The notes: generated by a model from the letters alone, not told the origin. A stretch of DNA of 64,000 bases from Aminobacter niigataensis (GCF_014200015.1 NZ_JACHOT010000005.1:124001-188000), one strand, 5' to 3'. Counted from the stretch's first letter, positions 1 to 12,854 are shown. Program-made: numbers and translations.

Positions 1-320
<320 letters not shown>

Positions 321-1766
321 TCAGGCATCCCTTTTTGAGAGAAGCATGCGGTAAAGTGCGGCATATTTCTGGGCGCTTCGATCCCAGGACACATCCGCCT
401 TCATGCCTTGCCTCTGCAACGACGCCCAGGCAGCCGGGTCGGCGTAAAGCGCGTTGGCCCTGAGGATGGCATGGTGGAAATCGCCCGCATTCTCCGGCGC
501 GAACTGAAAACCGGTGGCAACACCGGCCGCGACCGCGGCCTCGTTGGCGTCGATGACGGTGTCCGCCAGGCCGCCGGTTCGCGCTACGATCGGCACGCAG
601 CCATAGCGCAGGCCATAGAGCTGGGTCAGGCCGCAAGGCTCGAAGCGCGACGGGATCAGGATGCCGTCGGCACCGCCCTGCAACTGATGGGAAAGTCCCT
701 CGTCGTAGCCGATGACGACGCCCACCCGGCCACGATGGCGCGCGGCGGCAGCCAAAAGCGCGCCTTCCAACCCGGCGTCGCCCGAACCCAGGATCGCCAG
801 CCGGGCACCGGAGGCCACCACCGGGTCGATGATCGACGCCAGAATATCGATGCCTTTCTGCCAGGTCAGGCGGCTGACCACGCAGTAGATCGGCCCATCG
901 TCGCGGTCGAGCGTCATGCGCTCTTCGATGGCGCGCTTGTTGGCCTTGCGCCCCTTCAGGCTCTTCGCCGTGTACGTCGCGGCCAGATGCTTGTCCGTCT
1001 CAGGGTTCCAGATATCGTCGTCAATACCGTTGACGATGCCGTGGAGTTCGGCTGCGCGCAGGTTGATCAGCCCGTCGAGCCCCATGCCGAATGCCGGTGT
1101 GCGGATTTCCTGGGCGTAGGTCGGGCTGACAGTGGTGATCGCCCAGGCCGCCTGCAGGCCGGCCTTGAGGAAGCCGACACCGCCGTAATATTCGATCCCG
1201 TCCAGCGCCATCGCCTGCTGCGGCAGACCAAGGCCCGCGAAGATGCTGGCCCCGAATTGGCCCTGGAAGGCCAGGTTGTGCACCGTCATCACCGACGGCA
1301 CCTTTGCCGCCTCGCCGTAGCGCATGTAGGCCAGCGTCATCGCCGATTGCCAGTCATGGGCGTGGACGATATCGGGCTTGTAGTCCTTGACCACGCCGGC
1401 GGCGATGTCGGCGCCGACACGGCCAAGTGCCGCGAAGCGCCGCCAATTGTCCTGCCAGTCGGCCCCGGTGGCGTCGCCATAAGGGCCACCCGGCCGGTCG
1501 AACAGGTGCGGCGCGTCGAGCACCAGCATATCCAGCCCGCCGATCTCGGCCGCATGGAGTGCTGCCTTGCCGCCTTGCAGGGCGGTGTATAGATGAACCG
1601 CCTTTTTCTTCTTCAGCGCGCTCATCACGACGGGATAACCCGGCACCAGGCTGCGCGTGCCGACGCCGAGCCCGGCAAGCGCCTCCGGAAGCGCGCCGGT
1701 GACGTCGGCCAGCCCGCCGGTCTTGATCAGCGGAAAAATCTCGGGCGTGACCGAAAGCACCTGCAC
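321..1766 (-). CDS. glgA: Glycogen synthase (ADP-glucose type)
   Basis: Transfers glucose from ADP-glucose to the non-reducing end of alpha-1,4-glucan. The protein has 481 residues, the usual length for bacterial GlgA. The ADP-glucose-binding KTGGL motif is at residues 15-19, and the C-terminal GT-B catalytic segment FEPCGL, with its conserved glutamate at about residue 376, is intact, followed by RTGGLADTV. The start lies only 3 bases after the glgC stop, as expected in an operon (glgP-glgB-glgC-glgA-pgm). Both Rossmann halves appear complete and no frameshift is seen. Confidence 0.97.
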   Translation of the reverse strand: MQVLSVTPEIFPLIKTGGLADVTGALPEALAGLGVGTRSLVPGYPVVMSALKKKKAVHLYTALQGGKAALHAAEIGGLDMLVLDAPHLFDRPGGPYGDATGADWQDNWRRFAALGRVGADIAAGVVKDYKPDIVHAHDWQSAMTLAYMRYGEAAKVPSVMTVHNLAFQGQFGASIFAGLGLPQQAMALDGIEYYGGVGFLKAGLQAAWAITTVSPTYAQEIRTPAFGMGLDGLINLRAAELHGIVNGIDDDIWNPETDKHLAATYTAKSLKGRKANKRAIEERMTLDRDDGPIYCVVSRLTWQKGIDILASIIDPVVASGARLAILGSGDAGLEGALLAAAARHRGRVGVVIGYDEGLSHQLQGGADGILIPSRFEPCGLTQLYGLRYGCVPIVARTGGLADTVIDANEAAVAAGVATGFQFAPENAGDFHHAILRANALYADPAAWASLQRQGMKADVSWDRSAQKYAALYRMLLSKRDA

Positions 1767-1769
1767 CAG

Positions 1770-3032
1770 TTACAGCTCCAGCCTGTTAATCATGTCCTGG
1801 GTGATCAGGCAGATACCCTTCTCCGAGACGCGGAAGCGCTTGGCGTCCAGCACCGGGTCTTCGCCGACGACCAGCCCTTCGGGGATGTGTACGCCGTGAT
1901 CGATGACAACGCGCTTGAGGCTGGCGTTGCGACCGACATGGCAGGCCGGCAGCATCACCACATCCTCGAGCGTGGAGTAAGAATTGATCCGTGCGCCGGT
2001 GAAGATCAGGCTGCGCTTGAGCGAAGCACCCGAGACGATGCAATCGCCCGACACCAGCGATGATACCGCCGAGCCCCGCCGGCCATCCTCGTCATGGACG
2101 AACTTCGCAGGCGGCGTCAGCTCGGAATAGGTCCAGATCGGCCAGTCGCGGTCGTAGAGGTCGAGCTCGGGCGTGATGTCGGTCAGGTCGATGTTGGCTT
2201 CCCAATAGGCATCGACCGTTCCGACATCGCGCCAATAGGCCTCGGCCTCGGTGCTCGAGCGTACGCAGGACTTGGCGAAGCGATGCGCCACCGCTTTGCC
2301 GTGCTGGACGATGTAGGGAATGATGTCCTTGCCGAAGTCGCGGCTCGATTCCGGCTCATTGGCGTCGCGGCGCAACTGCTCCATCAGGAACTTGGTCTTG
2401 AAGACATAGATGCCCATCGAGGCCAGCGCGTAGTCGGGCTTGTCGGGAATGCCGGGCGGGTCGGCGGGCTTTTCGATGAAGGAGATGATGTTGTCCTTCT
2501 TGTCGACATGCATCACGCCGAAGCCCACCGCTTCCATGCGCGGCACCTCGAGGCAGCCAACGGTGACGTCGGCGCCCGCGTCGACGTGCTGGCGCAGCAT
2601 CAGTTCGTAATCCATCTTGTAGATGTGGTCGCCGGCAAGGATGACCATGTATTCGGGGCCATAGGCCTCGATGATGTCGATGTTCTGGTAGACCGCGTCG
2701 GCGGTGCCTTCGTACCACTGCGTTTCCGACACGCGCTGGCTTGCCGGCAGGATGTCGAAACTCTCGTTTCGCTCCGGCCTGAGGAAGTTCCAGCCCCGCT
2801 GCAGGTGGCGGATCAGCGAATGCGCCTTGTACTGGGTGGCGACCCCGAGACGACGGATGCCTGAGTTCAAGGCATTGGACAGCGCAAAGTCGATGATACG
2901 CGTCTTGCCGCCGAAATAGACGGCGGGCTTGGCGCGCCGGTCGGTCAGCTCCTTCAGGCGGCTGCCCCGGCCGCCGGCAAGCACATAGGCCATGGCATCG
3001 CGCGCCAGCGGCTGGTTTCTCTTCAGTTCCAT
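1770..3032 (-). CDS. glgC: Glucose-1-phosphate adenylyltransferase (ADP-glucose pyrophosphorylase)
   Basis: Makes ADP-glucose from glucose-1-phosphate and ATP, the committed and allosterically controlled step of bacterial glycogen synthesis. The 420-residue length is normal. The nucleotide-binding loop LAGGRGSRL lies near residues 18-26, followed by [19 protein letters not shown], the family signature around the activator site. The C-terminal part has the left-handed beta-helix character of GlgC (SGDCIVSGA and [16 protein letters not shown] segments). The stop is 3 bases from the glgA start and the gene begins 14 bases after the glgB stop. Confidence 0.97.
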   Translation of the reverse strand: MELKRNQPLARDAMAYVLAGGRGSRLKELTDRRAKPAVYFGGKTRIIDFALSNALNSGIRRLGVATQYKAHSLIRHLQRGWNFLRPERNESFDILPASQRVSETQWYEGTADAVYQNIDIIEAYGPEYMVILAGDHIYKMDYELMLRQHVDAGADVTVGCLEVPRMEAVGFGVMHVDKKDNIISFIEKPADPPGIPDKPDYALASMGIYVFKTKFLMEQLRRDANEPESSRDFGKDIIPYIVQHGKAVAHRFAKSCVRSSTEAEAYWRDVGTVDAYWEANIDLTDITPELDLYDRDWPIWTYSELTPPAKFVHDEDGRRGSAVSSLVSGDCIVSGASLKRSLIFTGARINSYSTLEDVVMLPACHVGRNASLKRVVIDHGVHIPEGLVVGEDPVLDAKRFRVSEKGICLITQDMINRLEL

Positions 3033-3046
3033 GCCATCCTCCCTGC

Positions 3047-5263
<2,217 letters not shown>

Positions 5264-5317
5264 GTTTCGGTGTCCCCTCCCAGGGTTTCTTCGGCGAGGT
5301 CAGTTCATGCAATCACA

Positions 5318-7813
5318 TCAGGCCGGTACGTTCCAGATTTCTTTGGCATATTGGCGGATGGTGCGGTCTGAAGAGAACCAGCCGACACGCGCCACGTTGC
5401 GAATGGCGCGTGCGTACCAGCCCGGGCTGTCGCGCCACACCGCATCGACCTGCCGTTGCGCCGCGGCATAGGAGTCGAAATCGGCTGCGACCATGAACCA
5501 GTCGTGCTGATAGAGCCCGTCCATCAATTCGCGGTAGCGGGCCGGATCGTCAGGCGAGAATACGCCGGAAGAGATGGCGGCAACCGCCTGCTTGAGCTCA
5601 GGCGAACCGTCGATCACAGAACCCGGCTCGTAGCCGCTGCTGCGGCGCTGGGCGACCTCCTCGGTGGTCAGGCCGAAAATGAAGATATTGTCGTCGCCGA
5701 CATGCTCCTTGAGCTCGACATTGGCGCCGTCGAGCGTGCCGATGGTGAGTGCGCCGTTGAGCGCGAATTTCATGTTGCCGGTGCCCGAGGCTTCCATGCC
5801 CGCCGTCGAGATCTGCTCCGACAGGTCGGCGGCCGGCATCAGGATTTCGGCGGCACTGACATTGTAGTTGGGTACAAAAACGACCTTGAGCAGCCCGCGC
5901 ACCGATGGGTCGCTGTTGATCACCCTGGCGACATCGTTGGCCAGTTTGATGATCAGCTTGGCGTTGTGGTAGCTCGGCGCCGCCTTGCCGCCGAAGAACT
6001 TGACCCGCGGCATCCATTCGCGTTCCGGATGCGAGCGGATCTGGTCGTACAACGCCACCGCCTCGATGATGTTGAGCAGCTGGCGCTTGTATTCGTGGAT
6101 GCGCTTGATCTGGATGTCGAATAGCGCCGACGGATCGACCCTGATGCCGAGCCGTTCGCCGACGAGGTTGGACAGCCGCTCCTTGTTGACGCGTTTGACG
6201 CGGGCAAACTTCTCACGGAACGCCGCGTCCTCGGCAAAGCCGTCGAGTTCGCGGATCGCCTCGATATCGTCGAGGAAGCGGTCGCCGATCGCCTCGCGCG
6301 CCAGGCCGGTCAGGCCGGGATTGCACTGGATCAGCCAGCGGCGCGGCGTGATGCCGTTGGTCTTGTTGTTGATGCGGTCGGGATAGAGGCTGTGCAGGTC
6401 GGCGAACACCGTTTCCTTCATCAATTCGGTATGCAGAGCCGACACGCCGTTGACGCTGTGGGAGCCGACAAAAGCCAGGTTGCCCATGCGGACGCGGCGC
6501 TCGCCGTTCTCCTGGATCAGCGAGATGCGGCTGATCTGCTCGCCGCTGAAGCGGCCTGTCGCCCGGGCCTCCAGCAACACCTCGGCATTGATCGCGTAGA
6601 CGATCTGCATGTGGCGCGGCAGGAGCCGCTCGAACAGCGGCACCGGCCAGCTTTCCAGCGCCTCGGGCAACAGCGTGTGGTTGGTGTAGGCAAAGGTCCG
6701 CTTGGTGATGCCCCAGGACGTGTCGAAGTCCATGCCATGCACGTCCATCAGCAGGCGCATCAGTTCAGGGACGGCGACAGCGGGATGGGTGTCGTTGAGG
6801 TGGATCGCCGCCTTGTCGGGCAATGACGGCAGATCGCCATACTTGCTGATGTGGCGCTGCAGGATGTCCTGCAGCGAGGCAGTCGAGAAGAAGTACTCCT
6901 GACGCAGCCGAAGCTCCTGGCCGGCCTTATGGGAATCTGCGGGATAGAGCACGCGCGACAGCGCGTCAGCCTTGTTGCTCTCGGCGAGCGCGCCGATGTG
7001 GTCGCCGGCGTTGAATTTGTCGAGCAGGATTGGGTCGAGCGGCATGCCCGACCAGAGCCGCAGCGTGTTGACGCGAGTGCCGCGCCAGCCGACCACGGGG
7101 GTATCATAGGCAACGGCCAGGACGCGGTCGGTGGGCTTCCAGACGTGGCGTTCGAGCCGGCCATCCGCCGCGGTGATCGATTCGACCGATCCGCCGAAGC
7201 CAACCTCGAAGGCACGCTCGCGACGCTCGAATTCCCAGGGATTGCCATGTTCGAGCCAGGTTTCGGGAAGCTCGACCTGCCAGCCGTCATGGATTTCCTG
7301 GCGGAACATGCCGTTGGCGTAGCGAATGCCGTAACCGTGCGCGGGAATGTCGACTGTCGCCATGCTCTCCATGAAGCATGCGGCGAGACGGCCAAGGCCG
7401 CCATTGCCGAGCGCTGCATCGGGCTCCAGCTTGGCAATCACGTCGAACTCGACGCCGAGCGAGGCGAGTGCCTGGCGCATCGCATCCATCAGGCCGAGAT
7501 TGGAGAAGGCGTCGCGCATCAGGCGGCCGATCAGGAACTCCAGCGAGAGGTAATAGACCCGCTTGGCGCTCTGGTCGTAGGCTTCCTTGGTCGAGGAAAT
7601 CCACTCGTCGACGATGCGGTCGCGCACGACCTTGATCGACGCAGTCAGCCAGTCATAGTCGGTGGCAACGGTGGCGTCCTTGCCGAGCCGATATTTCAGC
7701 GCGCTCAGGATTTCGGCAGCCAATGCCTCGGGACTGGTGTCGCCAAGCGGCGGCTGGGGGATATTCGGGGTCACTGCGCGGGTCATGTCGCCTCTCGCAT
7801 CCTGTTCGGCCAC
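5318..7813 (-). CDS. glgP: Glycogen/alpha-glucan phosphorylase
   Basis: Releases glucose-1-phosphate from glycogen by phosphorolysis. The protein has about 831 residues, normal for GT35. The pyridoxal-phosphate region EASGTGNMKFALNGALTIGT is intact, with the Schiff-base lysine in GNMKF, as is the N-terminal LGNGGLGRLAACFMES stretch. Two starts are possible: a GTG at 7813 preceded by AGGGAGG, and an ATG at 7786 preceded by GAGAGG; I kept the longer form but the ATG is equally good. It is the first gene of the glycogen operon. The 131 bases upstream hold the terminator of the preceding frc operon and presumably the glg promoter. Confidence 0.96.
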   Translation of the reverse strand: MAEQDARGDMTRAVTPNIPQPPLGDTSPEALAAEILSALKYRLGKDATVATDYDWLTASIKVVRDRIVDEWISSTKEAYDQSAKRVYYLSLEFLIGRLMRDAFSNLGLMDAMRQALASLGVEFDVIAKLEPDAALGNGGLGRLAACFMESMATVDIPAHGYGIRYANGMFRQEIHDGWQVELPETWLEHGNPWEFERRERAFEVGFGGSVESITAADGRLERHVWKPTDRVLAVAYDTPVVGWRGTRVNTLRLWSGMPLDPILLDKFNAGDHIGALAESNKADALSRVLYPADSHKAGQELRLRQEYFFSTASLQDILQRHISKYGDLPSLPDKAAIHLNDTHPAVAVPELMRLLMDVHGMDFDTSWGITKRTFAYTNHTLLPEALESWPVPLFERLLPRHMQIVYAINAEVLLEARATGRFSGEQISRISLIQENGERRVRMGNLAFVGSHSVNGVSALHTELMKETVFADLHSLYPDRINNKTNGITPRRWLIQCNPGLTGLAREAIGDRFLDDIEAIRELDGFAEDAAFREKFARVKRVNKERLSNLVGERLGIRVDPSALFDIQIKRIHEYKRQLLNIIEAVALYDQIRSHPEREWMPRVKFFGGKAAPSYHNAKLIIKLANDVARVINSDPSVRGLLKVVFVPNYNVSAAEILMPAADLSEQISTAGMEASGTGNMKFALNGALTIGTLDGANVELKEHVGDDNIFIFGLTTEEVAQRRSSGYEPGSVIDGSPELKQAVAAISSGVFSPDDPARYRELMDGLYQHDWFMVAADFDSYAAAQRQVDAVWRDSPGWYARAIRNVARVGWFSSDRTIRQYAKEIWNVPA

Positions 7814-7893
7814 CGTTCACTTGCCTCCCTTGCCGACACCTGTCCTCCCGCATTCATTTTAGCCATCCCGAATGCGATCTCAATCGATTTAAA

Positions 7894-7923
7894 TCTCCGC
7901 GTCAATATCTCGCGACGCGGAGA
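7894..7923 (-). terminator. Intrinsic terminator of the frcB-frcC-frcA operon
   Basis: A perfect 10-base inverted repeat (TCTCCGCGTC at 7894-7903 and its complement at 7914-7923) with a 10-base loop lies just downstream of the frcA stop. On the minus strand it is followed by an AT-rich tract (ATTTAAAT). It separates the transporter operon from glgP, which lies in the same orientation. Confidence 0.7.
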
Positions 7924-7944
7924 CCTAAGGTTGTGGCCGGCCGG

Positions 7945-8727
7945 TCAGGCAGCGATTGCAGCCTCCGGAGGTGCCTTGGCTCCGGTCATGAACGCCACCG
8001 CATCCGACATGGTGTACTCCTTCGGGTCGATGACCGTCAGCCTGCGGCCGAGGCGGTGGATATGGATCCGGTCGGCGACTTCGAAGACATGCGGCATATT
8101 GTGCGAAATGAGCACGATCGGCAGGCCACGGCGCTTCACGTCGAGGATCAGTTCGAGCACGCGGCGCGATTCCTTGACGCCCAAGGCGGCTGTCGGCTCG
8201 TCCATGATGACGACCTTCGAGCCAAAAGCCGCGGCTCGTGCCACCGCCACGCCCTGGCGCTGGCCGCCGGAAAGTGTTTCGACAGCCTGGCTGATGTTCT
8301 GGATGGTCATCAGGCCAAGTTCGGTCAGCTTTTCGCGGGCCCGCTTTTCCATCGCGCCTCGGTCGAGCATACGGAACCAGTTGCCCATGATGCCGGGCTT
8401 CCGGATTTCGCGGCCGAGGAACATGTTGTCGGCGATCGACAGCGCCGGCGACAGAGCGAGGTTCTGGTAGACCGTCTCGATGCCAGCGTCGCGGGCCTCC
8501 ATCGGCGCCTTGAAGTTCACCACCTTGCCTTCGAGGCGGATTTCGCCTTCGTCAGGGGTGATGGCTCCCGAGATCGCCTTGATGAGCGACGATTTGCCGG
8601 CGCCGTTGTCGCCGATCACAGCCAGGATTTCGCCGGGATAGAGGTCGAAATCGGCCTGATCGAGGGCGGTGACGCGGCCATATCGCTTGACTAGGCCGCG
8701 TGCGGTGAGAAGAGGTTCGGTAGCCAT
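7945..8727 (-). CDS. frcA: Fructose-type sugar ABC transporter, ATP-binding protein
   Basis: The ATPase that powers a CUT2-family sugar importer. The 260-residue protein has a single ABC domain, unlike the double-domain RbsA/XylG proteins, as known for FrcA of Sinorhizobium. Walker A is GDNGAGKSS, the signature is LSGGQRQGV and Walker B is VVIMDEPTAA. The ATG at 8727 overlaps the frcC stop by one base (TGATG), so it is translationally coupled to the permease gene. A longer in-frame extension upstream was rejected because it reads through the end of frcC. Confidence 0.92.
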   Translation of the reverse strand: MATEPLLTARGLVKRYGRVTALDQADFDLYPGEILAVIGDNGAGKSSLIKAISGAITPDEGEIRLEGKVVNFKAPMEARDAGIETVYQNLALSPALSIADNMFLGREIRKPGIMGNWFRMLDRGAMEKRAREKLTELGLMTIQNISQAVETLSGGQRQGVAVARAAAFGSKVVIMDEPTAALGVKESRRVLELILDVKRRGLPIVLISHNMPHVFEVADRIHIHRLGRRLTVIDPKEYTMSDAVAFMTGAKAPPEAAIAA

Positions 8728-9809
8728 CAGCCTGCAACCTTTCTGATCCACTGGTCGATTGCGACCGCGATGATGATGAGCGTGCCGATCAGCAGGTAGG
8801 TCCACTGCGGGTCGGTGCCGATGAGCCGAAGGCCGAGCTGGAACACGCCGACGATCAGCGCGCCGAACAGCATGCCGAGGATCGAGCCACGCCCGCCGAA
8901 CAGCGAGATGCCGCCGATCACCACCGCGGTGATGGATTCGATATTGGCGAACTGGCCTGCTGTCGGAGAAACCGAACCGATGCGGCCGATGAGCATCCAC
9001 CCACCGAGAGCACAGATCAGGCCGGAGATGACATAGACAGAGATGAGAACCCTGTTGACGCGCACGCCGGAAAGCTGGGCCGCCTCGGGATCATCGCCGA
9101 TGGCATAGACATGCCGGCCCCAGGCGGTGTGGTTCAGGATGTACCAGAGTACCGCCACAAGCAGCACCATGGCGACGACGCCGTAGGTAAACACGGCATT
9201 CCCGAGGCGGAAATTGGCGCCGAAGAACTGGAGGATCGGTGCCTGCGTCTCGATATCCTGGGCACGGATCGTCTCGTTGGCCGAGTAGAGGAAGTTCGTT
9301 GCCAGCACGATCTGCCACGTGCCGAGCGTGACGATGAACGGCGGCAGCTTCATGTAGGAGACGAGCACACCATTGATCCAGCCACAGAAAGCGCCGACGG
9401 CGAACCCGCACAGGACCGCGAGCGACGGCGGCAGGCCGTAGCGGAAGGTGAATTGCCCCATCACTACCGACGACAGCACCATGATGGCGCCGACGGACAG
9501 GTCGATGCCGGCGGTCAGGATGACCAGGGTCTGGGCGGCGCCGATGATGCCGGTGATCGCCACCTGCTGCAGGATCAGCGTCATCGAGAAGGCCGAGAAG
9601 AACTTGCCGCCGATGATCACGCCGAAAAGCGCGATTGAGGCAACCAGCACGATCAGCGGTACCGCGGCCGGATTGGAATGCAGGAAATGCTGGATCTTCT
9701 CGATCGGCGAACGTGCATGCGTGTCGAAGCTGGCCACTGACGTGTCGCTGGCCGAGAGAACCTTCTCGAATTCCTGCGGCCGCCTGGCATCTGCCGAAGC
9801 GTCGGTCAT
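8727..9809 (-). CDS. frcC: Fructose-type sugar ABC transporter, permease
   Basis: The inner-membrane permease of the CUT2-family importer, 360 residues. It has a hydrophilic N-terminus of about 50 residues followed by roughly ten hydrophobic segments. The conserved stretch AQTLVILTAGIDLSVGAIM is the hallmark of RbsC/FrcC permeases. It lies 102 bases downstream of frcB and overlaps frcA by one base. The sequence fits rhizobial FrcC better than ribose permeases because of the long N-terminal extension and its frcB and frcA neighbours. The substrate is inferred from the locus. Confidence 0.9.
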   Translation of the reverse strand: MTDASADARRPQEFEKVLSASDTSVASFDTHARSPIEKIQHFLHSNPAAVPLIVLVASIALFGVIIGGKFFSAFSMTLILQQVAITGIIGAAQTLVILTAGIDLSVGAIMVLSSVVMGQFTFRYGLPPSLAVLCGFAVGAFCGWINGVLVSYMKLPPFIVTLGTWQIVLATNFLYSANETIRAQDIETQAPILQFFGANFRLGNAVFTYGVVAMVLLVAVLWYILNHTAWGRHVYAIGDDPEAAQLSGVRVNRVLISVYVISGLICALGGWMLIGRIGSVSPTAGQFANIESITAVVIGGISLFGGRGSILGMLFGALIVGVFQLGLRLIGTDPQWTYLLIGTLIIIAVAIDQWIRKVAG

Positions 9810-9849
9810 GTCGATTTCCTCCCATGAGGGATTTTTATCCCCCTTGCGG

Positions 9850-9875
9850 GAAGGGCGACCAAGGGGCCGCCCTTC
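9850..9875 (-). promoter_or_regulatory. Intercistronic hairpin between frcB and frcC
   Basis: A perfect 8-base inverted repeat (GAAGGGCG at 9850-9857 with CGCCCTTC at 9868-9875, 10-base loop) lies in the frcB-frcC gap. It has no T-run on the minus strand. Such structures after a binding-protein gene usually stabilise its message or partly terminate, giving more binding protein than permease. That role is inferred. Confidence 0.55.
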
Positions 9876-9911
9876 GTCTGCAAGAGAGTGTCACGCCGTC
9901 AGGCGGTCAGA

Positions 9912-10943
9912 TCAACCCCAGCACTTCTCCAGGCCGGTCTTGACGTCGATGGATTCCACACCGGTTGCCGGCTTGTCGGTCACCAGCGAAACGCCGGTGT
10001 CGAAGAAATCCTTGCCTTCGGTCGGCTTGGGCTTCTCGCCGCTGTCGGCGAATTTCTTGATCGCTTCCATGCCAAGGGCTGCCATCATCAGCGGATATTG
10101 CTGCGAAGTCGCGCCGATGACACCATCCTGGACGTTCTTGACACCCGGGCAGCCGCCATCGACCGAGACGATCAGCACGTTCTTTTCCATACCGACGGCT
10201 TTGAGCGCCTCATAGGCACCGGCGGCGGCGGGCTCGTTGATCGTGTGCACGACGGTGATGCCGGGATCCTTCTGGAGCAAGTTCTCCATCGCCTTGCGGC
10301 CACCCTCTTCGTTGCCGTTGGTGACGTCGTGACCGACGATGCGGGCATCGTCCTCGTCGCCGATCTTGTTGGCGTCCTTCACGTCGATGCCGAAGCCCAT
10401 CATGAAGCCCTGGTCGCGCAAGACGTCGACGGTCGGCTGCGACGGCGTCAAGTCGAGGAAGGCAACCTTGGCATCCTTGGCCTTGTCGCCGAGAGTCGCT
10501 GCAGCCCACTGGCCGATCAGCTTGCCGGCGAGCAGGTTATCGGTGGCGAAGGTGGCGTCCGCAGAGTCAGCCGGCTCAAGCGGCGTGTCGAGCGCGATGA
10601 CCAGAATGCCGGCGTCGCGCGCCTTCTTGATCGTGGGCACGATGCCCTTGGTGTCGGATGCAGTGATCAGGATGCCCTTGGCACCATCGGCGATGCAGGT
10701 CTCGATCGCCGCGACCTGGCTTTCGCTGTCGCCGTCGATCTTGCCGGCATAGCTCTTCAGCGTCATGCCGAGTTCTGTCGCCTTGGCGGTTGCACCCTCC
10801 TTCATCTTGACGAAGAAGGGATTGGTGTCGGTCTTCGTGATCAGGCATGCGCCGACTTCGGCAGCCGATGCAGGTGCAGCAATGCTTGCGAGCGCGGCAA
10901 CGGCCGCACCAAAGACAGTCGTCTTCAGAACTGAAAATTTCAT
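9912..10943 (-). CDS. frcB: Fructose-type sugar ABC transporter, periplasmic binding protein
   Basis: The periplasmic sugar receptor of the importer, 343 residues. A Sec signal peptide ([20 protein letters not shown], ending near ASAAEV) precedes a type I periplasmic-binding fold. Segments such as [37 protein letters not shown] and ALDTPLEP match my memory of Sinorhizobium FrcB closely. The ATG at 10943 was chosen because GGAGGA sits just upstream and the signal peptide starts there; a longer frame upstream lacks both. It is the first gene of the operon, transcribed away from the ROK regulator. Confidence 0.93.
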   Translation of the reverse strand: MKFSVLKTTVFGAAVAALASIAAPASAAEVGACLITKTDTNPFFVKMKEGATAKATELGMTLKSYAGKIDGDSESQVAAIETCIADGAKGILITASDTKGIVPTIKKARDAGILVIALDTPLEPADSADATFATDNLLAGKLIGQWAAATLGDKAKDAKVAFLDLTPSQPTVDVLRDQGFMMGFGIDVKDANKIGDEDDARIVGHDVTNGNEEGGRKAMENLLQKDPGITVVHTINEPAAAGAYEALKAVGMEKNVLIVSVDGGCPGVKNVQDGVIGATSQQYPLMMAALGMEAIKKFADSGEKPKPTEGKDFFDTGVSLVTDKPATGVESIDVKTGLEKCWG

Positions 10944-11059
10944 CAGGAACTCCTCCCAAAACCAAACCATGCGAGCCCGATCAGCGGGCATCGCCCCGGA
11001 TACTCGTGCACTCTTCCCAGTCGAGTATCCGGCCCTGACGAAACACCAATCAGGACCGG

Positions 11060-11097
11060 CTGTCAATAATTAAATCACTCTTATTTATTATTGACAG
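11060..11097. promoter_or_regulatory. Symmetric operator with outward-facing -35 boxes between frcB and the ROK gene
   Basis: A perfect 11-base inverted repeat, CTGTCAATAAT at 11060-11070 and ATTATTGACAG at 11087-11097, is separated by 16 AT-rich bases. Each arm contains TTGACA facing outward: 11066-11061 towards frcB and 11091-11096 towards the ROK gene. A dimeric repressor bound here would cover both promoters. AT-rich palindromes of this kind suit ROK-family regulators such as the one encoded next door. The matching -10 boxes are weak by eye. Confidence 0.65.
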
Positions 11098-11178
11098 GAT
11101 TGCAGTCGACCCGCATTCTGTCCCAAAAGAAAATTGCGGATCTTGAGAGAAAACCGCGCAAATTACGGGAGGAAGCCG

Positions 11179-12405
11179 GTGGAGGCCGGAAGTTCGAGGT
11201 ACGGTTCGCCGGAAGCAGCTGAAAGCCAGCAACTGCGTGGCACCAACCAGAGCGGCATGCGCGATCACAACGAACGGCTGGTGCTGTCGCTGGTGCGGCA
11301 GAGCGGTGCGCTGGCCAAGTCCGACATTGCGCGCATGACCGGCCTGTCGGCACAGACTGTCTCGGTGATCATGCGCGAGTTGGAGGTCGAAGGGCTTTTG
11401 CTGCGCCAGGAGCCTGTCCGCGGCAAGATCGGCCAGCCCTCGATCCCGATGGCGCTCAATCCCGAGGGCGCCTTCTTCATCGGCCTCAAGATCGGCCGGC
11501 GCAGCGCCGAGCTCGTGCTCATCGACTTCCTCGGCAACTCGCGCGCAATGCTGCAGAACTCGTATGGCTACCCGACCCCGCGCGACACGATCGACTTCGT
11601 CAAGTCGGGCATTGCCGAGATGCGCGCCAGCCTGACACGAGAGCAGGACAAGCGCATCGCCGGGCTCGGCGTCGCCATGCCGTTCGAACTCTGGAACTGG
11701 GTCGATACGGCGGGCGCGCCGCGCGAGATCATGGACGAATGGCGCAACCGCGACATACGCGCCGATCTGCAGGCTTTGTTTTCCTTCCCGGTCTACGTGC
11801 AGAACGATGCCACCTCGGCCTGCGGCGCCGAACTGGTGTTCGGCGACATCGGCACGTTGCGCGACTTCGTCTATTTCTACATCGGCGCCTTTGCCGGCGG
11901 CGGCGTCGTGCTGAACGGCAGGCTCTACAGCGGCCCGACCGGCAATGCCGGTGCGCTTGGCTCGATGCCGGTGCCCGGCCCGGGCGGCAGGCCGACGCAG
12001 CTCATCGACGTCGCCTCGATCGCGGTACTCGAGAAGTCGCTGAACGCGAAAGGGATCGAGGCGTCATATCTCTGGACCTCGCCCGAGGAATGGAGCGATC
12101 TGGGCCCTGAACTCGACAGCTGGATAGCGACCGCGTCGGACGCGCTGGCCTACGCCATCGTCGCATCGGCATCGGTCATCGACTTCGAAAGCGCCGTCAT
12201 CGACGGCTGGATGCCACCTGCCATCCGCGCCCGCATGGTGCAGGCCGTACAGTCGGCCATCGGCAAGATCGACGTCGAGGGCTTGCGTATCCCAAGCGTG
12301 CGCGAAGGCACAGTGGGCATCCACGCACGTGCCATGGGTGGTGCCAGCCTGCCGCTGTCGGAGCGCTTCCTCATCGGTTCGACGGCACCGTCGCGAGGGG
12401 TCTGA
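11179..12405 (+). CDS. frcR: ROK-family transcriptional regulator, probably controls the frc genes
   Basis: A 408-residue ROK repressor with an N-terminal winged helix-turn-helix (about residues 25-80, with SDIARMTGLSAQTVSVIMREL) and a C-terminal sugar-kinase-like domain (GLGVAMPFEL, VQNDATSACGAELVFG, GPTGNAGALGSMP). The GTG at 11179 is preceded at ideal spacing by GGGAGGA, which favours it over a TTG 45 bases upstream that has no ribosome binding site. It is divergent from frcB and is followed at once by the mutarotase and kinase genes. This suggests it senses the sugar or sugar phosphate and controls both transcription units. Confidence 0.85.
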   Translation: MEAGSSRYGSPEAAESQQLRGTNQSGMRDHNERLVLSLVRQSGALAKSDIARMTGLSAQTVSVIMRELEVEGLLLRQEPVRGKIGQPSIPMALNPEGAFFIGLKIGRRSAELVLIDFLGNSRAMLQNSYGYPTPRDTIDFVKSGIAEMRASLTREQDKRIAGLGVAMPFELWNWVDTAGAPREIMDEWRNRDIRADLQALFSFPVYVQNDATSACGAELVFGDIGTLRDFVYFYIGAFAGGGVVLNGRLYSGPTGNAGALGSMPVPGPGGRPTQLIDVASIAVLEKSLNAKGIEASYLWTSPEEWSDLGPELDSWIATASDALAYAIVASASVIDFESAVIDGWMPPAIRARMVQAVQSAIGKIDVEGLRIPSVREGTVGIHARAMGGASLPLSERFLIGSTAPSRGV

Positions 12406-12407
12406 TC

Positions 12408-12854
12408 GTGCTCATCGGCATTCCTTCCCTGCTCGGTCCGGATCTGCTGTTCACGCTGCGCGCCATGGGCCACGGCGACGAGATCGCCATCGTCGACGGC
12501 AATTACCCCGCGCTCGAGCATGGCCGCCGCGTCATCCGCGCCGATGGGCTTGACCTGATCCCGGTGCTCGACGCCGTACTCCAGGTGCTGCCCGTCGACG
12601 ATTTCGTGCCGCAGGCGATTTTCCGCTCTTCGGTCAAGGGCGACCCTGAACTGTCCGACCAGGTGCATGACGAGATCGAAGCGGTCTGCGCCGGTCGAGC
12701 GCCCGGCTTCACTGTCGTGCCGCTCGCCGGCGACGCCTTCTACAGCCGCGTCAAGGCGGCCCACACCATCATTGCCACCAGCGAACCAAGGCTCTACGCC
12801 AACGTTATCGTGCGCAAGGGCGTCATCTATCCAAAGGGAACCGGCAAGCCATGA
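12408..12854 (+). CDS. RbsD/FucU-family sugar mutarotase
   Basis: Probably speeds the interconversion of sugar anomers or ring forms before phosphorylation. The 148-residue protein opens with LIGIPSLLGPDLLFTLRAMGHGDEI and contains the catalytic-type histidine of the GHGDEI segment and ends with YANVIVRKGVIYP, which are FucU/RbsD hallmarks. It begins with GTG two bases after the ROK gene stop and overlaps the next gene by 4 bases (ATGA), so the three genes form one unit. The substrate is inferred to be the sugar imported by FrcABC. Confidence 0.85.
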   Translation: MLIGIPSLLGPDLLFTLRAMGHGDEIAIVDGNYPALEHGRRVIRADGLDLIPVLDAVLQVLPVDDFVPQAIFRSSVKGDPELSDQVHDEIEAVCAGRAPGFTVVPLAGDAFYSRVKAAHTIIATSEPRLYANVIVRKGVIYPKGTGKP

